Shown piece after piece: positions 7,279-16,833 of a DNA stretch of 64,000 nucleotides. Below the pieces are notes generated by a model. The model searched no databases and was not told the origin of the DNA. It worked only from the letters and a program-made list of their open reading frames with translations. The position numbers and the translations under genes are program-made. How positions within the stretch are numbered: position 1 is the first letter of the stretch; each line of letters starts with the position of its first letter. Source of the stretch: Fibrobacterota bacterium (GTDB taxonomy: Bacteria > Fibrobacterota > Chitinivibrionia > Chitinivibrionales > FEN-1185); assembly GCA_003165595.1 (NCBI GenBank), contig PLWQ01000012.1, positions 248,015 through 312,014 of the forward strand. Reading direction: 5' to 3'.

Positions 7279-8715
7279 TTATCTTACTATCCTCAAGCCA
7301 GAGCCTTCTATATCCTGTTCCATGTTAGTGGCGGTTCGAAATTTAAATCTATACACATATACCCCATCTTGAAGACGTTTTCCATAGTTGTCGCTGAGGT
7401 TGTCCCACCGGACTTTGTTCCAGCCTTCGCCCAGGGAGCTCGAAGGGCTTTCCAGGGTCGCCACGCGTTTCCCCGAAAGCGTGAGGACATCTATGGTCAC
7501 GCTCCTGGCCGGCTGGTAGAGATAGTACGTGAACATGGTCCAGGTGGAAGCCGGGTTGGGCTCATTCGCAATGCGCCCCCTATCCGATATTCTGTCTTCG
7601 AATGACGGTACTTTGAAGGTGAAATCCGACGAGTAAGCGGCCGTATTCGCGTTTTCCCCGGTATAGGAAACAGCCCGGGCGTGATACGTTGCCCCTTTCT
7701 GGAGATCGAACAATTGAATGTAATGATTATAGCCCATCTCGGCGTTCACCCCGCTATTCATTCCATATTGCGTTGTCAAACCGTATTCGACCGAAGAGGT
7801 CGCGGGTATGTTCGTTTTCCAGGTGATCGTCACGTCTTGTGCCGTGACTTTCGCCGCCGTCACTTGTGACATAACGGCATTCTCTGCTACCGTGTTAAGT
7901 ACGCCGGTCGTCACTCCTACAAAATTCTGGGCGCTCACGCTCGCAGTCAAGGTATAGGTTTTGCTCAGAGGAGTGAATACTACCCCAGTCTTGGTCGGGG
8001 TAACGGTATAGGTACCCGCTTGCAGATTAGCAAACGAGTACGCTCCGGTGCTCGTCGTGGTATCTTTTTTTGAGGCGCCACCTGACAAAGTAACGAGGAC
8101 CCCGGTAATTCCCGCATCTGCTTTTGCGGATGCTACGCGTTTTCCGGTTGCGGTCGTGCCTATAATGCCAGCTATGGTAAAGCCCGTGGAGCCCGCCAGG
8201 GTGGTGAGTGTCCAGTCACTCGTGCCGCCACTCTGCTGATATGTCTTACAGTAGGTTGGACCACCACCTCTGGAACAGTTGCTCAAACAACATCCTTTTA
8301 CTCCGGCGTGATAAAGTGTGCCGGGAGTCAGGTTTGGCACGGTAACGGTATAATGGGTATAAGCGGTCGTGGGCAGGGTAGTCGGGTAGATACTACTTTT
8401 GGCGTTAGTTGTACCATATGTCACCTGATAGGCAGCAGGACCCGCCGAACCCGTGTAGGTGCCGCAATCCCACGTCATATCAAAAGAGGTGCTCGTAATA
8501 TTCGAAATCGTAACATTCGAAATCCATGGCTGAAAACAGTCACACGCATGATCGCCGTTTGCGTTGTGGAGAAGTTGACTATGCTCTTTTGCCTCATCAG
8601 CCAATACTATTCGGGATGAAGAGGTTTTGTTAAGAAAGACAAAGACGCCTGCGCCCGCCAGTACTACGGCAAGCAGCCCAATGCCGGTCCATTTAAAAAC
8701 ATTTGATCTTTTCAT
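7279..8715 (-). CDS. Exported fibronectin III / carboxypeptidase-regulatory-like protein with FlgD-type C-terminal domain
   Basis: 478 residues. The N-terminus is a membrane segment (IGLLAVVLAGAGVFVFL). Next come an Fn3-like domain with several Cys (CDCFQPW, GCCLSNC), a SdrD-B/carboxypeptidase-regulatory-like domain (TGVLVTLSGG...YSFANLQAGTYTVTP), a second Fn3-like unit (ITWKTNIPATSSVEYG), and a C-terminal FlgD-like Ig domain (SVTIDVLTLSGKRVATL...DGVYVYRFKF). This end is typical of exported proteins of the FCB group. TAGGGGG precedes ATG 8715. Its ligand is unknown; adhesion or metal-rich surface binding is possible. Confidence 0.75.
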   Translation of the reverse strand: MKRSNVFKWTGIGLLAVVLAGAGVFVFLNKTSSSRIVLADEAKEHSQLLHNANGDHACDCFQPWISNVTISNITSTSFDMTWDCGTYTGSAGPAAYQVTYGTTNAKSSIYPTTLPTTAYTHYTVTVPNLTPGTLYHAGVKGCCLSNCSRGGGPTYCKTYQQSGGTSDWTLTTLAGSTGFTIAGIIGTTATGKRVASAKADAGITGVLVTLSGGASKKDTTTSTGAYSFANLQAGTYTVTPTKTGVVFTPLSKTYTLTASVSAQNFVGVTTGVLNTVAENAVMSQVTAAKVTAQDVTITWKTNIPATSSVEYGLTTQYGMNSGVNAEMGYNHYIQLFDLQKGATYHARAVSYTGENANTAAYSSDFTFKVPSFEDRISDRGRIANEPNPASTWTMFTYYLYQPARSVTIDVLTLSGKRVATLESPSSSLGEGWNKVRWDNLSDNYGKRLQDGVYVYRFKFRTATNMEQDIEGSGLRIVR

Positions 8716-9096
8716 TAGACCCCCTACTTCTTAAATGTTGAAGTTTATTCCAATCCTCTTCCTTATTTACGTGCTTAAATAGAAAATGAATCAATTGCTA
8801 TAAAAATCAAAGAATTGCACTATGGTTGTAACCGATGCCAGCTCGTAGGTGTCTAAGCAGGTCAATAGTATTGTAATATATAATCAACAAAAAAGGAAAT
8901 GTCAATTATTTTTTAGAAAAATTGAGTATAAATGGCAATCTCGTCCGTATCAGGAAAAGAAAAAGGCGGGCGCTTGCAAAGGATTTCCAAAACAATTGCA
9001 TGGTTTTTTGATTAAGGAAGCATAAGGCGGGTTGTATTTTCAAATCATGCACCGTATGAAAAATTCCCTATTCGCAAGCATTGGCTGGAGGGTTTT
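8716..9096. other. AT-rich divergent intergenic region
   Basis: 381 nt between divergent genes (7279-8715 minus and 9097-9843 plus). It must hold both promoters. AT-rich blocks near 8875-8930 are the best candidates, but I see no clear paired -35/-10 and no operator. Confidence 0.5.
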
Positions 9097-9843
9097 GTGA
9101 AAACAGTACTGTTTATAGGGAGCATGTTCCTGATTTTGTTTTCGTCTTGTTCGCGAAACACAGTAACTGACGCTGACGGAAACATATACAATACCGTCAG
9201 GATCGGGAAACAAGTCTGGACTGCCGAAAATTTACGGACGACGAAGTGGAGCGACGGCACCCCCATTCCGCATGTACCCGACAGTGTCGCCTGGCATAAT
9301 CTTGCCTCGCCCGGCTATTGTTACTATGGAAATACGAATAATGCCGACAGCATAAAGAGATTCGGGGCCCTTTACAATTGGTATTGCGCCGATTCGAAAA
9401 AACTTGCTCCGCCGGGATGGCATGTCTCCACGGATGATGATTGGGATGCTTTACGGGATTACCTGATTAAACACGGATACAATTGGGACAAGGAGAGAAG
9501 GGATAACAGAATAGCTAAATCCCTGGCGGCGCAAAGCGGTTGGAAACCGTTCGGTATCGAAGGCATGCCCGGAAATAACATGAAGGACAATAACAGGAGC
9601 GGTTTTTCGGGCTTTGCCGCCGGTTCCCGCTATGATACGCGGGATTCCATTAGCGGGCATCCTCCTGTTTCCATGTTTTGGGCCATTGGCCACAGGGCTG
9701 CATGGTGGAGCGCCACGGAGGTCACCGAATCAATCGCCACTGTATATGGGCTGGGTTTCTGCGTTGATTATCTTATTAAGTACGAACGTCAATGGCTCAA
9801 GACGTGCGGTTATCCGGTCAGATTGGTGAAAAATGGGAAGTAA
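9097..9843 (+). CDS. FISUMP (Fibrobacter major paralogous domain) lipoprotein
   Basis: 248 residues from GTG 9097, with GGAGG 5 nt upstream. The signal peptide ends in a lipobox-like LFSSC. The mature part matches the fibrobacter succinogenes major paralogous domain throughout: DADGNIYNTVRIGKQVW, AENLRTTKWSDG, YCYYGN, ALYNWYCA, LAPPGWHVSTDDDWDALRDYL, a Trp-rich WWSATE block, and the terminal GYPVRLVK. The domain is abundant in Fibrobacterota and some Bacteroidota; its function is unknown. It is the best single taxonomic marker in the window. Confidence 0.88.
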   Translation: MKTVLFIGSMFLILFSSCSRNTVTDADGNIYNTVRIGKQVWTAENLRTTKWSDGTPIPHVPDSVAWHNLASPGYCYYGNTNNADSIKRFGALYNWYCADSKKLAPPGWHVSTDDDWDALRDYLIKHGYNWDKERRDNRIAKSLAAQSGWKPFGIEGMPGNNMKDNNRSGFSGFAAGSRYDTRDSISGHPPVSMFWAIGHRAAWWSATEVTESIATVYGLGFCVDYLIKYERQWLKTCGYPVRLVKNGK

Positions 9844-9857
9844 TGGCGCTTTTATTG

Positions 9858-9980
9858 AAGACCCCCGCAGCAATAGCTGCGAGGAGTCTTCCATCCCTAT
9901 GGAAAAAAACATACTTATACTTATAGTCGCTCGCTAACCCCCGAAGCAAGCTTCGAGGAATACGCTCGCTATGGGATTCT
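9858..9980. repeat. Dispersed palindromic repeat, copy 2
   Basis: Same order as copy 1: an imperfect first stem (CCCCGCAGC..AGCTGCGAGG), TCTTCCATCCCTATGGAAAA, TCGCTCGCTAA, then CCCCGAAGCAAGCTTCGAGG and ATACGCTCGCTATGGGATTC. It ends at the base before the ATG of the gene at 9981 and so supplies that gene's leader. Confidence 0.75.
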
Positions 9981-10598
9981 ATGATCGCAACCTTGACACA
10001 AGGCTTTCTTCTCGGCCTTGCCACCGGAACAACCTGCCTGGCCACGTGCGGACCGGTCTATGCGCCCTACCTGATGCAGTACGGCAAGAGCCTGCCGAAA
10101 AGTCTGCTCGCAGTTCTTGAATTATCGGCCGGCAGGTTTATATCTTACGTTATTTTCGGCGCGGCCGCAGGGCTGCTTGGCAGGCAGGTTGACTTTGAAG
10201 GAAAAGGTCTCATCACCGCGGCCGGCTACTTCCTATTCTCCGTTTTTCTGCTGGTCACTGCCTTTCGTACTCACCAGCGCGACAAATGCTGCCGTACCGG
10301 CCGCTGGGCGGGAATTATCGACCGGCCGCTGGTTCTGGGAATTCTCACCGGCATCAATATCTGCCCTCCTTTTCTTCTGGCATTGACAAAAGCGTTTGGC
10401 GGGTCGGGACCGGCGGACGGCATGACGCTTTTTGCGGCGTTCTTTGTGGGCACATCAATCTGGCTGGCGCCGATAGCGGCATTCGGGTTGCTGGGCGAGC
10501 GAAAGCTTCTTCGCTCGATAGCACGATGGGGAGCAGTTGCTGTAAGCGTCTGGTTTCTCGTCCTGGCAGGGCTGCTAACCTACAATAATTTCCGATAG
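9981..10598 (+). CDS. CcdA/UreH-like (sulfite exporter TauE-annotated) membrane protein
   Basis: 205 residues, about six membrane helices. The first helix carries TTCLATCGP, the Cys-x3-CGP motif of the UreH_2/CcdA-like family, and helix 4 has a NICPPF motif. Family members move reducing equivalents or metal ions across the membrane. The motif set fits a thiol-redox or metal permease better than classical TauE. No cytochrome biogenesis genes lie beside it. ATG 9981 abuts the dispersed repeat and has no clear ribosome site, so translation may depend on the repeat-derived leader. Confidence 0.6.
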   Translation: MIATLTQGFLLGLATGTTCLATCGPVYAPYLMQYGKSLPKSLLAVLELSAGRFISYVIFGAAAGLLGRQVDFEGKGLITAAGYFLFSVFLLVTAFRTHQRDKCCRTGRWAGIIDRPLVLGILTGINICPPFLLALTKAFGGSGPADGMTLFAAFFVGTSIWLAPIAAFGLLGERKLLRSIARWGAVAVSVWFLVLAGLLTYNNFR

Positions 10599-10673
10599 TA
10601 GTTTCACTCCGCAGTTTCAGGGTCGCTCACCAGTTCTCCCTCTGGGTCTGTCTGCTCCGCGCCGGATCCCGGC

Positions 10674-12062
10674 TCACCGACCGCTGGTCCGCGCCCCGCC
10701 TCCGTCGTTGTCAAAGTAGCGGACAAGCCGGGGATCCCGGCGAAGCGCCTGCGCAGACCCCTGGTCCCCAGTGGTCCGAAAGAAACGCTCCGCGGCCGCA
10801 ACAGACGTTGTAAGGTTCGCAAAGCCGGCCATCTCGCTGACGGGTTTGGCGAGTAACGCGATCGCGTGCTGGTAGTGCTGTCGTGCCTGAGTCGTATCGC
10901 CAAGCCGCTCATATCCGTACCCTATCAGTAAATCGAGGCTGTAGTTAGCCTCCTTCTTGCAGATCCGGGAGTAGTGCTCGATTGCCTTGGCAGTGTGCCC
11001 GGCGCGATCCAGGCCCTGAGCAAGTGCAACCTCGGCAACATCGTTCACCACGGCCGGAGCCGCGGCAAGGAAGCGCTCCGCCTCGTCCAAACGGCCTGCG
11101 TCGGCAAGTTGGCCGCCAAGCTCTGGCAGGATGTGGCAACAGCCCGGGTCGAGGCGCGCCGCTTTCTTTCCTTCGGCCAGGGCGCCGGACACGCTATCGG
11201 CCCTGAAGAGGGCATCGCTGAGGTAGACGCGGAGCCAGGGATCACTCGGATGCTGCTGCACCAGAGGCCGCACCCGCCGGACAATCTCGCGCGGGAGGAG
11301 GCTGCGGCGCCAATCCTCGACTTTGGCGAGCAGGGGCCAGGGCGCATCGGGCCTCGACGGGTCTTTCCCGTCGAGCGACTCGTGCAACGCGTTCCCAACC
11401 CAACGGAGTGTTACAGGGAGATACCCCCCATCCACGGAGAAGCACACGCTCGCGTGCTTCACATCCCAGGGCACGGCCCGAAAGGTTTTCCCGATCCGGC
11501 ACACGGCCTCAACAAGATTGATGCAGCGGTACTTGGCGTAGGATGGTACGCAGTCCGCGTCCACGGTGAGGAGCACAGGCCCCTGAAGCCGGAGTGCAGA
11601 AATGGAGTCTATAAGGCTGGCCCGGAACGGAAGGTGTGTTAATACTTTGCTCGCTGCATCCGGCAGGGGCGCGGCCCACACTACCTCACGGGCGATGCCG
11701 AGGGCATAGGCTGCAGTGATGAAATCGCCTATGTTGTACAAACCCGAGTCCGCAATGCCATTCGACCGCCCGATAGCGGCCACGTCGCCGGCTGCAAAGA
11801 GACGACGGAGCTTGCTTATGTTCTCTTGTGTGATCGGAGTGCAGTCGTCGTGGCCATCAACGTTGACCACTACCGCGCCGCGGACTCCGGTTTTGATCCA
11901 GGGCACAAGAACGTCGCTGTGGTTCTCCACGAGGAGAACGGGCGGCAGCGCGGCCATGGCCGCGAGAGGCAAGAGGCCGAAGAGGAAAGCCGCCCCTCCG
12001 AGCATAATCCGGCGCGACCAGCACCAGCTAACTGGCGGAATTTCCGATTTTACGTTACACAT
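10674..12062 (-). CDS. Exported UPF0489-like domain with TPR repeats, paralogue 1
   Basis: 462 residues. A twin-Arg-like signal (SRRIMLGGAAFLFGLLPLAAMA) leads to an N-terminal domain with VLLVENHSDVL and VVNVDGHDDC, then VLLTVDADCVP, motifs shared with the UPF0489 family (arginase/deacetylase-like fold, possible metal site). The C-terminal half holds TPR-like helices (WLRVYLSDALFRADSVSGALAEGK, DEAERFL, KAIEHYSRICKK, ARQHYQHAIALL). Enzyme activity is not known. AAAGGATTC precedes ATG 12062. GC content looks clearly higher than in its neighbours. It is a tandem duplicate of the next gene. Confidence 0.6.
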   Translation of the reverse strand: MCNVKSEIPPVSWCWSRRIMLGGAAFLFGLLPLAAMAALPPVLLVENHSDVLVPWIKTGVRGAVVVNVDGHDDCTPITQENISKLRRLFAAGDVAAIGRSNGIADSGLYNIGDFITAAYALGIAREVVWAAPLPDAASKVLTHLPFRASLIDSISALRLQGPVLLTVDADCVPSYAKYRCINLVEAVCRIGKTFRAVPWDVKHASVCFSVDGGYLPVTLRWVGNALHESLDGKDPSRPDAPWPLLAKVEDWRRSLLPREIVRRVRPLVQQHPSDPWLRVYLSDALFRADSVSGALAEGKKAARLDPGCCHILPELGGQLADAGRLDEAERFLAAAPAVVNDVAEVALAQGLDRAGHTAKAIEHYSRICKKEANYSLDLLIGYGYERLGDTTQARQHYQHAIALLAKPVSEMAGFANLTTSVAAAERFFRTTGDQGSAQALRRDPRLVRYFDNDGGGARTSGR

Positions 12063-12250
12063 GGAGTGAATCCTTTACTTCTTAGAGTTGTTTCGCATAC
12101 GTTCGACTCTTCCATGCGGTAGCCGAAAGGATACGTACTTCCTGAGAAAGACGTAGGCGTCCGGTTTCTAATTCCGGCGGGGACGCTCATGTTCCGCTGG
12201 TAGCCTCGGACACGGCGGAATCCGTCTCTTTACCGCGCCCGCATCCGGGG

Positions 12251-13648
12251 TCAATGACCGGCGGTCCCACCCGTGTCTTTGTCGCCGACGAAGAATTCGG
12301 CGAGCCGTTGATCCTGGCGAAGAGCAAGCGCCTGCCTATGATATCCGTTGGCCCGCAAGAAACGCTCGGCAGCCGCAACAGACGGAGCGAGGTCCGGGAA
12401 TGCGGGCATCTCGCTGACGCCGGCGAGCAGCGAGACCGCGTGCAGGTAGTGCTGTCGGGCCCGGGTCGTATCGCCGAGACGCTCATATCCGTACCCGATC
12501 AATAAATCGCCGCCGTAGTTAGCCGCCTGCTTGCAGTTCCGGGAGTAATGCTCGATTGCCTCGGCGGTGCGGCCGGCACGGTCCAGAGCCTGAGCCAGCG
12601 CGAGCTCGGCGGCAATGTTCACCACAGCCGGGGCTGCGGCAAGAAAACGCTCTGCCTCGTCCAGATGGCCCGCATCAGCCAGTTGTCCGCCGATCTCCGG
12701 CAGGATGCGGCAGCAACCCGGGTCGAGGCGCGCCGCCGTCTTGCCTTCGGCCAGGGCGCCGGGCACATCATCGGCCCTGAAAAGAGCATCAGCGAGGTAG
12801 ACACGGAGCCAGGGATCCTTCGGCTGCTTTTGCACCAGAGGCCGCACCCGCCGTACGAGCTCGCGTGGGGGGAGACTGCGGCGCCACTCCTCGACTTTAG
12901 CGAGCAGGGGCCAGGGCGCGTTGGTCCGGGACGGGTCCTTGCCCTCGAACGCCTCCTGAAGGGCGTTCCCTACCCAGCGAAGCGTGATGGGGAGATACCC
13001 CCCGTCACAGGAAAAGCACACGCTCACGTGCTTCACGTCCCAAGGAACGGCCCGGAGGGTTTTCCCTATCCGGCGCACAGCCTCAACCGGGTCTATGCCC
13101 CGGTAGTTGGCGAAGGGGGGCACGCAATCTGCATCCACGGTGAGGAGCACGGGGCCTTTGAGCTCGGGGAGAGACTCCAGCGAGCATATCCGGACAGGAA
13201 ATACAGGCGGCGCTGGGTGTACCCACGGCAGACCATCCTTCGCTCCGACCTGGGACGCAACCCACACGGCCTCGCGGGCAATGCCGAGGGCGTAAGCTGC
13301 GCTGATCCAGTCGCCCCAGCAGTACAGGCCCGAATCCGAGAAGGAGTTGGCCCGACCAATCGCAGCCACGTTGCCGGCTGCAAGCAAGCGCTGGAGTTTG
13401 TCGGCGCGCTGCGGCGGGATCGGAGCGCAGTCATCGTGAGCGTCAACGTTCACCGCGACCGCGCCCCGAACCCCGGTCCGCACCCAGTGCACGAGCACTT
13501 CGCCGTGGTTTTCCACGAGGACCACGGGCGGAAGCGCAGCCATGGCCGCGTGAGGCAAAAGGGCGAAGAGAACCGCCGCAGCTCCGAACAGGAACCGGCG
13601 CGACCAGTGCGGAAAGAGAGTCGGAATTTCCGATGTCGCCATGTGCAT
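12251..13648 (-). CDS. Exported UPF0489-like domain with TPR repeats, paralogue 2
   Basis: 465 residues, alignable to 10674-12062 over the full length, including the leader (AAGGGATTCGCTCC before ATG 13648). The signal peptide has SRRFLFGAAA, close to a Tat motif. Key parts are VVLVENHGEVL, VAVNVDAHDDC and VLLTVDADCVPPFANY, and the same TPR region. It differs from paralogue 1 by an insert near VASQVGAKDGLPWVHP. The pair is transcribed in the same direction with about 190 nt between them, which points to a recent duplication of gene plus promoter. Confidence 0.6.
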   Translation of the reverse strand: MHMATSEIPTLFPHWSRRFLFGAAAVLFALLPHAAMAALPPVVLVENHGEVLVHWVRTGVRGAVAVNVDAHDDCAPIPPQRADKLQRLLAAGNVAAIGRANSFSDSGLYCWGDWISAAYALGIAREAVWVASQVGAKDGLPWVHPAPPVFPVRICSLESLPELKGPVLLTVDADCVPPFANYRGIDPVEAVRRIGKTLRAVPWDVKHVSVCFSCDGGYLPITLRWVGNALQEAFEGKDPSRTNAPWPLLAKVEEWRRSLPPRELVRRVRPLVQKQPKDPWLRVYLADALFRADDVPGALAEGKTAARLDPGCCRILPEIGGQLADAGHLDEAERFLAAAPAVVNIAAELALAQALDRAGRTAEAIEHYSRNCKQAANYGGDLLIGYGYERLGDTTRARQHYLHAVSLLAGVSEMPAFPDLAPSVAAAERFLRANGYHRQALALRQDQRLAEFFVGDKDTGGTAGH

Positions 13649-13856
13649 GGAGCGAATCCCTTGCTTTTTATGGTCGTTTCAAAATTGGTGTTTCATCGGC
13701 GGGAACGTTCATCCTTCTACAAGCCCAGGATGAGCGGATTTGTTCATATTTAGTTGCCGGAGGATAATATACGTTTACAGCTGCAAAAAAGTGTGCCGAT
13801 CCCAATTTTCCAAGCCCCCACGGCCACTCTTTACCGGAACCCCTGCGAACAGCGAT

Positions 13857-15923
13857 CTATCGAAAAATCGGAATGCTCCTTACACAAGCATTCGATCCTG
13901 CTTGCATTCTTGCTAAATAACAACCAGTGGCCATGTTTCGCGTATCCCAGGAATAACTATACGACCCAGCCCCAAGATTCCTGTTGACAAGCGTGGTCAT
14001 TTCACGGCCGGACAGATCATAAACCTTCACCGACACCTGATCTGAATGAGAAAGAGAGAATTCAATGGTTGCGTTAGGGTTAGTGCGGCTCGGGGAGTGG
14101 ATGCCAAAATTACCTTGGTGTAACGTGATTCCCTTCGAAAAAGGATTGACTGCTCCTATCATTTCCGAAAGAGGTCTGCTCCAGACCCCGCCACCCCAGG
14201 TCGCGGCAAAGATGTTGCTGCCGCTCACGACAAGAGACGTGACATTAGTAATCATGAGACCGGAGTCGGCCTCGGTCCAGGTTGTTCCACTATTGGTGGA
14301 GAGAAAAATACCATAATCAGTGCCGGCAAAAATGTTGTTGCCGCTCACGGCAAGACACTGGACATAATGATCCGTGAGGCCGGAGTCGACAGCAGTCCAG
14401 GATGTTCCATTATTGGTGGAGAGAAGAACTCCGGTTGAAGTCTCGGCAAAGATGCTGTTGCCGCTCACAACAAGAGACATGACATCAGTAATTGTGGAGT
14501 CGACCTTAGTCCAGATCGTCCCGTTGTTGGTGGAGAGAAAAATTGCATATGGAGTTCCGGCAAAGATGTTGCTGCCGCTGGCGGCAAGAGACATGACATT
14601 AGTATTCTCGGGCAGGCCGGAGTTGACCGCAATCCAGTTAGTCCCGCTATTGGTGGAGCGAAAAGCGCCATCATAAACAGTGCCGGCAAAGATGTTGCTG
14701 CCGTCCACCGCAAGACAACTGAACCCCGTATTCTCGGGCAGGCCGGAGTTGACCGCAGTCCAGCCTGTCCCGCTATTGGTGGAGAGGAAGACACCACCAT
14801 CGGTCCCGGCAAAAACGCTGCTGCCGCTCACGGCAAGAGACATGACCATAGTGCTCGTGAGGCCAGAGTTGACCGCAGTCCAGTTTGTCCCGCTATTGGC
14901 GGAGAGGAAAACACCCGCGCCGTCAGTCCCGGCAAAGATGCTGCCGCCGCTCACGGCGAGCGAATAGACATCGGTACCCGTGAGTCCGGAGTTGACCGCA
15001 GTCCAGCTTGTCCCGCTGTTGGTGGAGAGGAAAACGCCCCTGCCATTAGTCCCGGCAAAGATGCTGCTTCCGATTGCGGCAAGAGTCAATACATCAGTGC
15101 TTGTGAGGCCGGAGTTGACCACAGTCCAGCTTGTCCCGCTATTGGCGGAGAGAAAAATACCGGTTGGAGTCGCGGCAAAGATGTTGCTGCCGCTCACGGC
15201 AAGAGACTGGAAAGTATTCCCGGGCAGGCCGGGGGTAACTGCGGTCCAGCTTGTCCCGCTATTGGTGGAGAGAAAGATACCAGTTGAAGTCCCGGCAAAG
15301 ATGTTGCTGCCGCTCACCGCAAAAGACTCGACATAAGTGTCCGAGAGGCCGGAGTCGGCAGCAGTCCAGGTTGTCCCACTATTGGTGGAGAGAAAAATAC
15401 CCGCTGAAGTCCCGGCAAAGATGTTGCTCCCGCTCACGGCAAGAGCCTGGACAAAAGTATTCGTGAGGCCGGAGTCGACGGCAGTCCAGGTTGTCCCGTT
15501 ATTGGTGGAGAGAAAAATACCACCACCAGTCCCTGCAAAGATGTTGCCGCCGCTCACGGCAAAAGACTGGACAAAAGTGGTTGTGAGGCCGGAGTTAACC
15601 GCAGTCCAGCTTGTCCCCTTATTGGAGGAGAGATAAACGCCGCCGTCAGTCCCGGCAAAGATGTTGCTCCCGCTCACGGCAAGAGAAATGACATTAGTAT
15701 TCGCGGGCAGGCCGGAGTTGACCGCGGTCCAGCTTGTCCCGCTATTGGTAGAGAGAAAAACACCACCATCAGTCCCGGCAAAGATGCTGCTCCCGCTCAC
15801 GGCAAGAGAGCGAATATTCCCGCCATTCGGCCCATTTGTCTGCACCCATTGAGCGCTTACCGTATGCGAAGATAACACCAGTAAACCGCCGCCCACCACA
15901 AGCTTTACCAAAAACCTTTTCAT
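13857..15923 (-). CDS. Exported 14-repeat Asp-box beta-propeller protein with sorting domain
   Basis: 688 residues from ATG 15923 (GGTGAGG 5 nt upstream). The signal peptide ends HTVSAQ. There follow 14 copies of a 40-residue unit of the form LAVSGSNIFAGT then GIFLSTNSGTSWTAV, each with an Asp-box in which Asp is usually Asn. This is enough for two seven-bladed propellers. The last 85 residues are a FlgD-like type IX-style sorting domain (SVKVYDLSGREMTTLV...GCYLARM). The ligand is unknown. The 120-bp DNA units are similar enough for copy-number slippage. Confidence 0.8.
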   Translation of the reverse strand: MKRFLVKLVVGGGLLVLSSHTVSAQWVQTNGPNGGNIRSLAVSGSSIFAGTDGGVFLSTNSGTSWTAVNSGLPANTNVISLAVSGSNIFAGTDGGVYLSSNKGTSWTAVNSGLTTTFVQSFAVSGGNIFAGTGGGIFLSTNNGTTWTAVDSGLTNTFVQALAVSGSNIFAGTSAGIFLSTNSGTTWTAADSGLSDTYVESFAVSGSNIFAGTSTGIFLSTNSGTSWTAVTPGLPGNTFQSLAVSGSNIFAATPTGIFLSANSGTSWTVVNSGLTSTDVLTLAAIGSSIFAGTNGRGVFLSTNSGTSWTAVNSGLTGTDVYSLAVSGGSIFAGTDGAGVFLSANSGTNWTAVNSGLTSTMVMSLAVSGSSVFAGTDGGVFLSTNSGTGWTAVNSGLPENTGFSCLAVDGSNIFAGTVYDGAFRSTNSGTNWIAVNSGLPENTNVMSLAASGSNIFAGTPYAIFLSTNNGTIWTKVDSTITDVMSLVVSGNSIFAETSTGVLLSTNNGTSWTAVDSGLTDHYVQCLAVSGNNIFAGTDYGIFLSTNSGTTWTEADSGLMITNVTSLVVSGSNIFAATWGGGVWSRPLSEMIGAVNPFSKGITLHQGNFGIHSPSRTNPNATIEFSLSHSDQVSVKVYDLSGREMTTLVNRNLGAGSYSYSWDTRNMATGCYLARMQAGSNACVRSIPIFR

Positions 15924-16431
15924 GTGATCCTCACCTTCTCTAAGGTGTGATGAAGATAAATTATACTTTATCAATCTTCTTTTCGTATGCAATTTGCGGA
16001 TATTCCCTCGGGTTGAAAGATTCCTCGCAGCAAGCCGTGGGGACTGCGCTCGCTCCGGGATTCACCGGATGCGGTAACAGCGTCCACGTTCACCACCGCC
16101 GAGCCGTAGGCGCGATATCTCCACGATCAGATTGTTCCCGTCGACCAAATTTAATATACCTATACTGCTGCCGAAATGGGGATAAAATGGCGCAAAGATG
16201 ATTGACATGACTTTGCGAGTGTTTCGAGAAGATCAGGGAGAGGAACCGGATGGCGCGAGCAATGATCGCGAAATATTTGCATCGAAGAAAGCAAAGAATG
16301 CGTGATTTGCAAAATGGAAGATACGGAGGCTTCGGGACGCAAATGTCAAATGCGGAACAAAGCGGCGCACTCATCTTTTAAGTATCGAAGCGTCGGCGAA
16401 GCTTGAAACGTCCACATGGACAGTGCTCAGG
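15924..16431. other. Non-coding stretch
   Basis: 508 nt with no credible gene. It includes a short dispersed-repeat copy at 16019-16066. The rest gives no clear motif. Confidence 0.5.
16019..16066. repeat. Dispersed palindromic repeat, copy 3 (short)
   Basis: It has ATTCCTCGCAGCAAGC, GTGGGGACTG and CGCTCGCTCCGGGATTC: the first stem joined directly to the terminal block, with the middle part missing. Confidence 0.5.
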
Positions 16432-16833
16432 TCAAGCGGGGGAGTCGATGCGCTTTCGGATGAAATCGCCAATGACGTCCTCGGAGCTGTTGTCGATAGC
16501 GACAAATGAGAGGCCGAACGTGGCCGTAGTCGCATTTGACACCGTCGTGCCGCGCAGGAAATAGGCGATGGTGCCGGTACCGGCGATGGCCTTGGGGGTG
16601 CCGGGCAGCTGGCATGAGAACTCGATGAGACCGTAATCGTCAACCAGTTCTTCAACCAGATCATCCGGCATCGGCGCGGTGACCTTCACGCCGCCCAGGC
16701 TTACATCGGCTGTAGAGCCGTTCATCCAGTCCGTGAGCGGCTTCGAAGTCTCTTCCTCGATCATTCGGAACCGGGCCGGTGCAATCACCTCTATCCTGAA
16801 GAACTTCCTGCGCTCGTCATTCGTCATAGCCAT
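16432..16833 (-). CDS. PilZ domain c-di-GMP-binding protein
   Basis: 133 residues. ATG 16833 was chosen because CAGGGGG lies about 8 nt upstream and the domain begins at once. Both parts of the c-di-GMP site are present: RKFFR (RxxxR) in ERRKFFRIEV and DVSLGG (DxSxxG) about 35 residues later. It is a single-domain receptor that probably regulates motility, adhesion or secretion by protein contact. No cyclase or phosphodiesterase is adjacent. Confidence 0.85.
   Translation of the reverse strand: MAMTNDERRKFFRIEVIAPARFRMIEEETSKPLTDWMNGSTADVSLGGVKVTAPMPDDLVEELVDDYGLIEFSCQLPGTPKAIAGTGTIAYFLRGTTVSNATTATFGLSFVAIDNSSEDVIGDFIRKRIDSPA

Noticed and set aside
12548-13753. 401-codon plus-strand open frame
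   Set aside because: It lies antisense to the UPF0489-TPR paralogue 2. The frame is open because of high GC, its translation has no family motif, and the minus strand has a signal peptide and TPRs.
13857-15923. Regularly spaced repeats that look like a CRISPR array at low resolution
   Set aside because: The period is about 120 bp, the units are in frame throughout, and they encode Asp-box propeller blades. There are no spacers and no cas genes.
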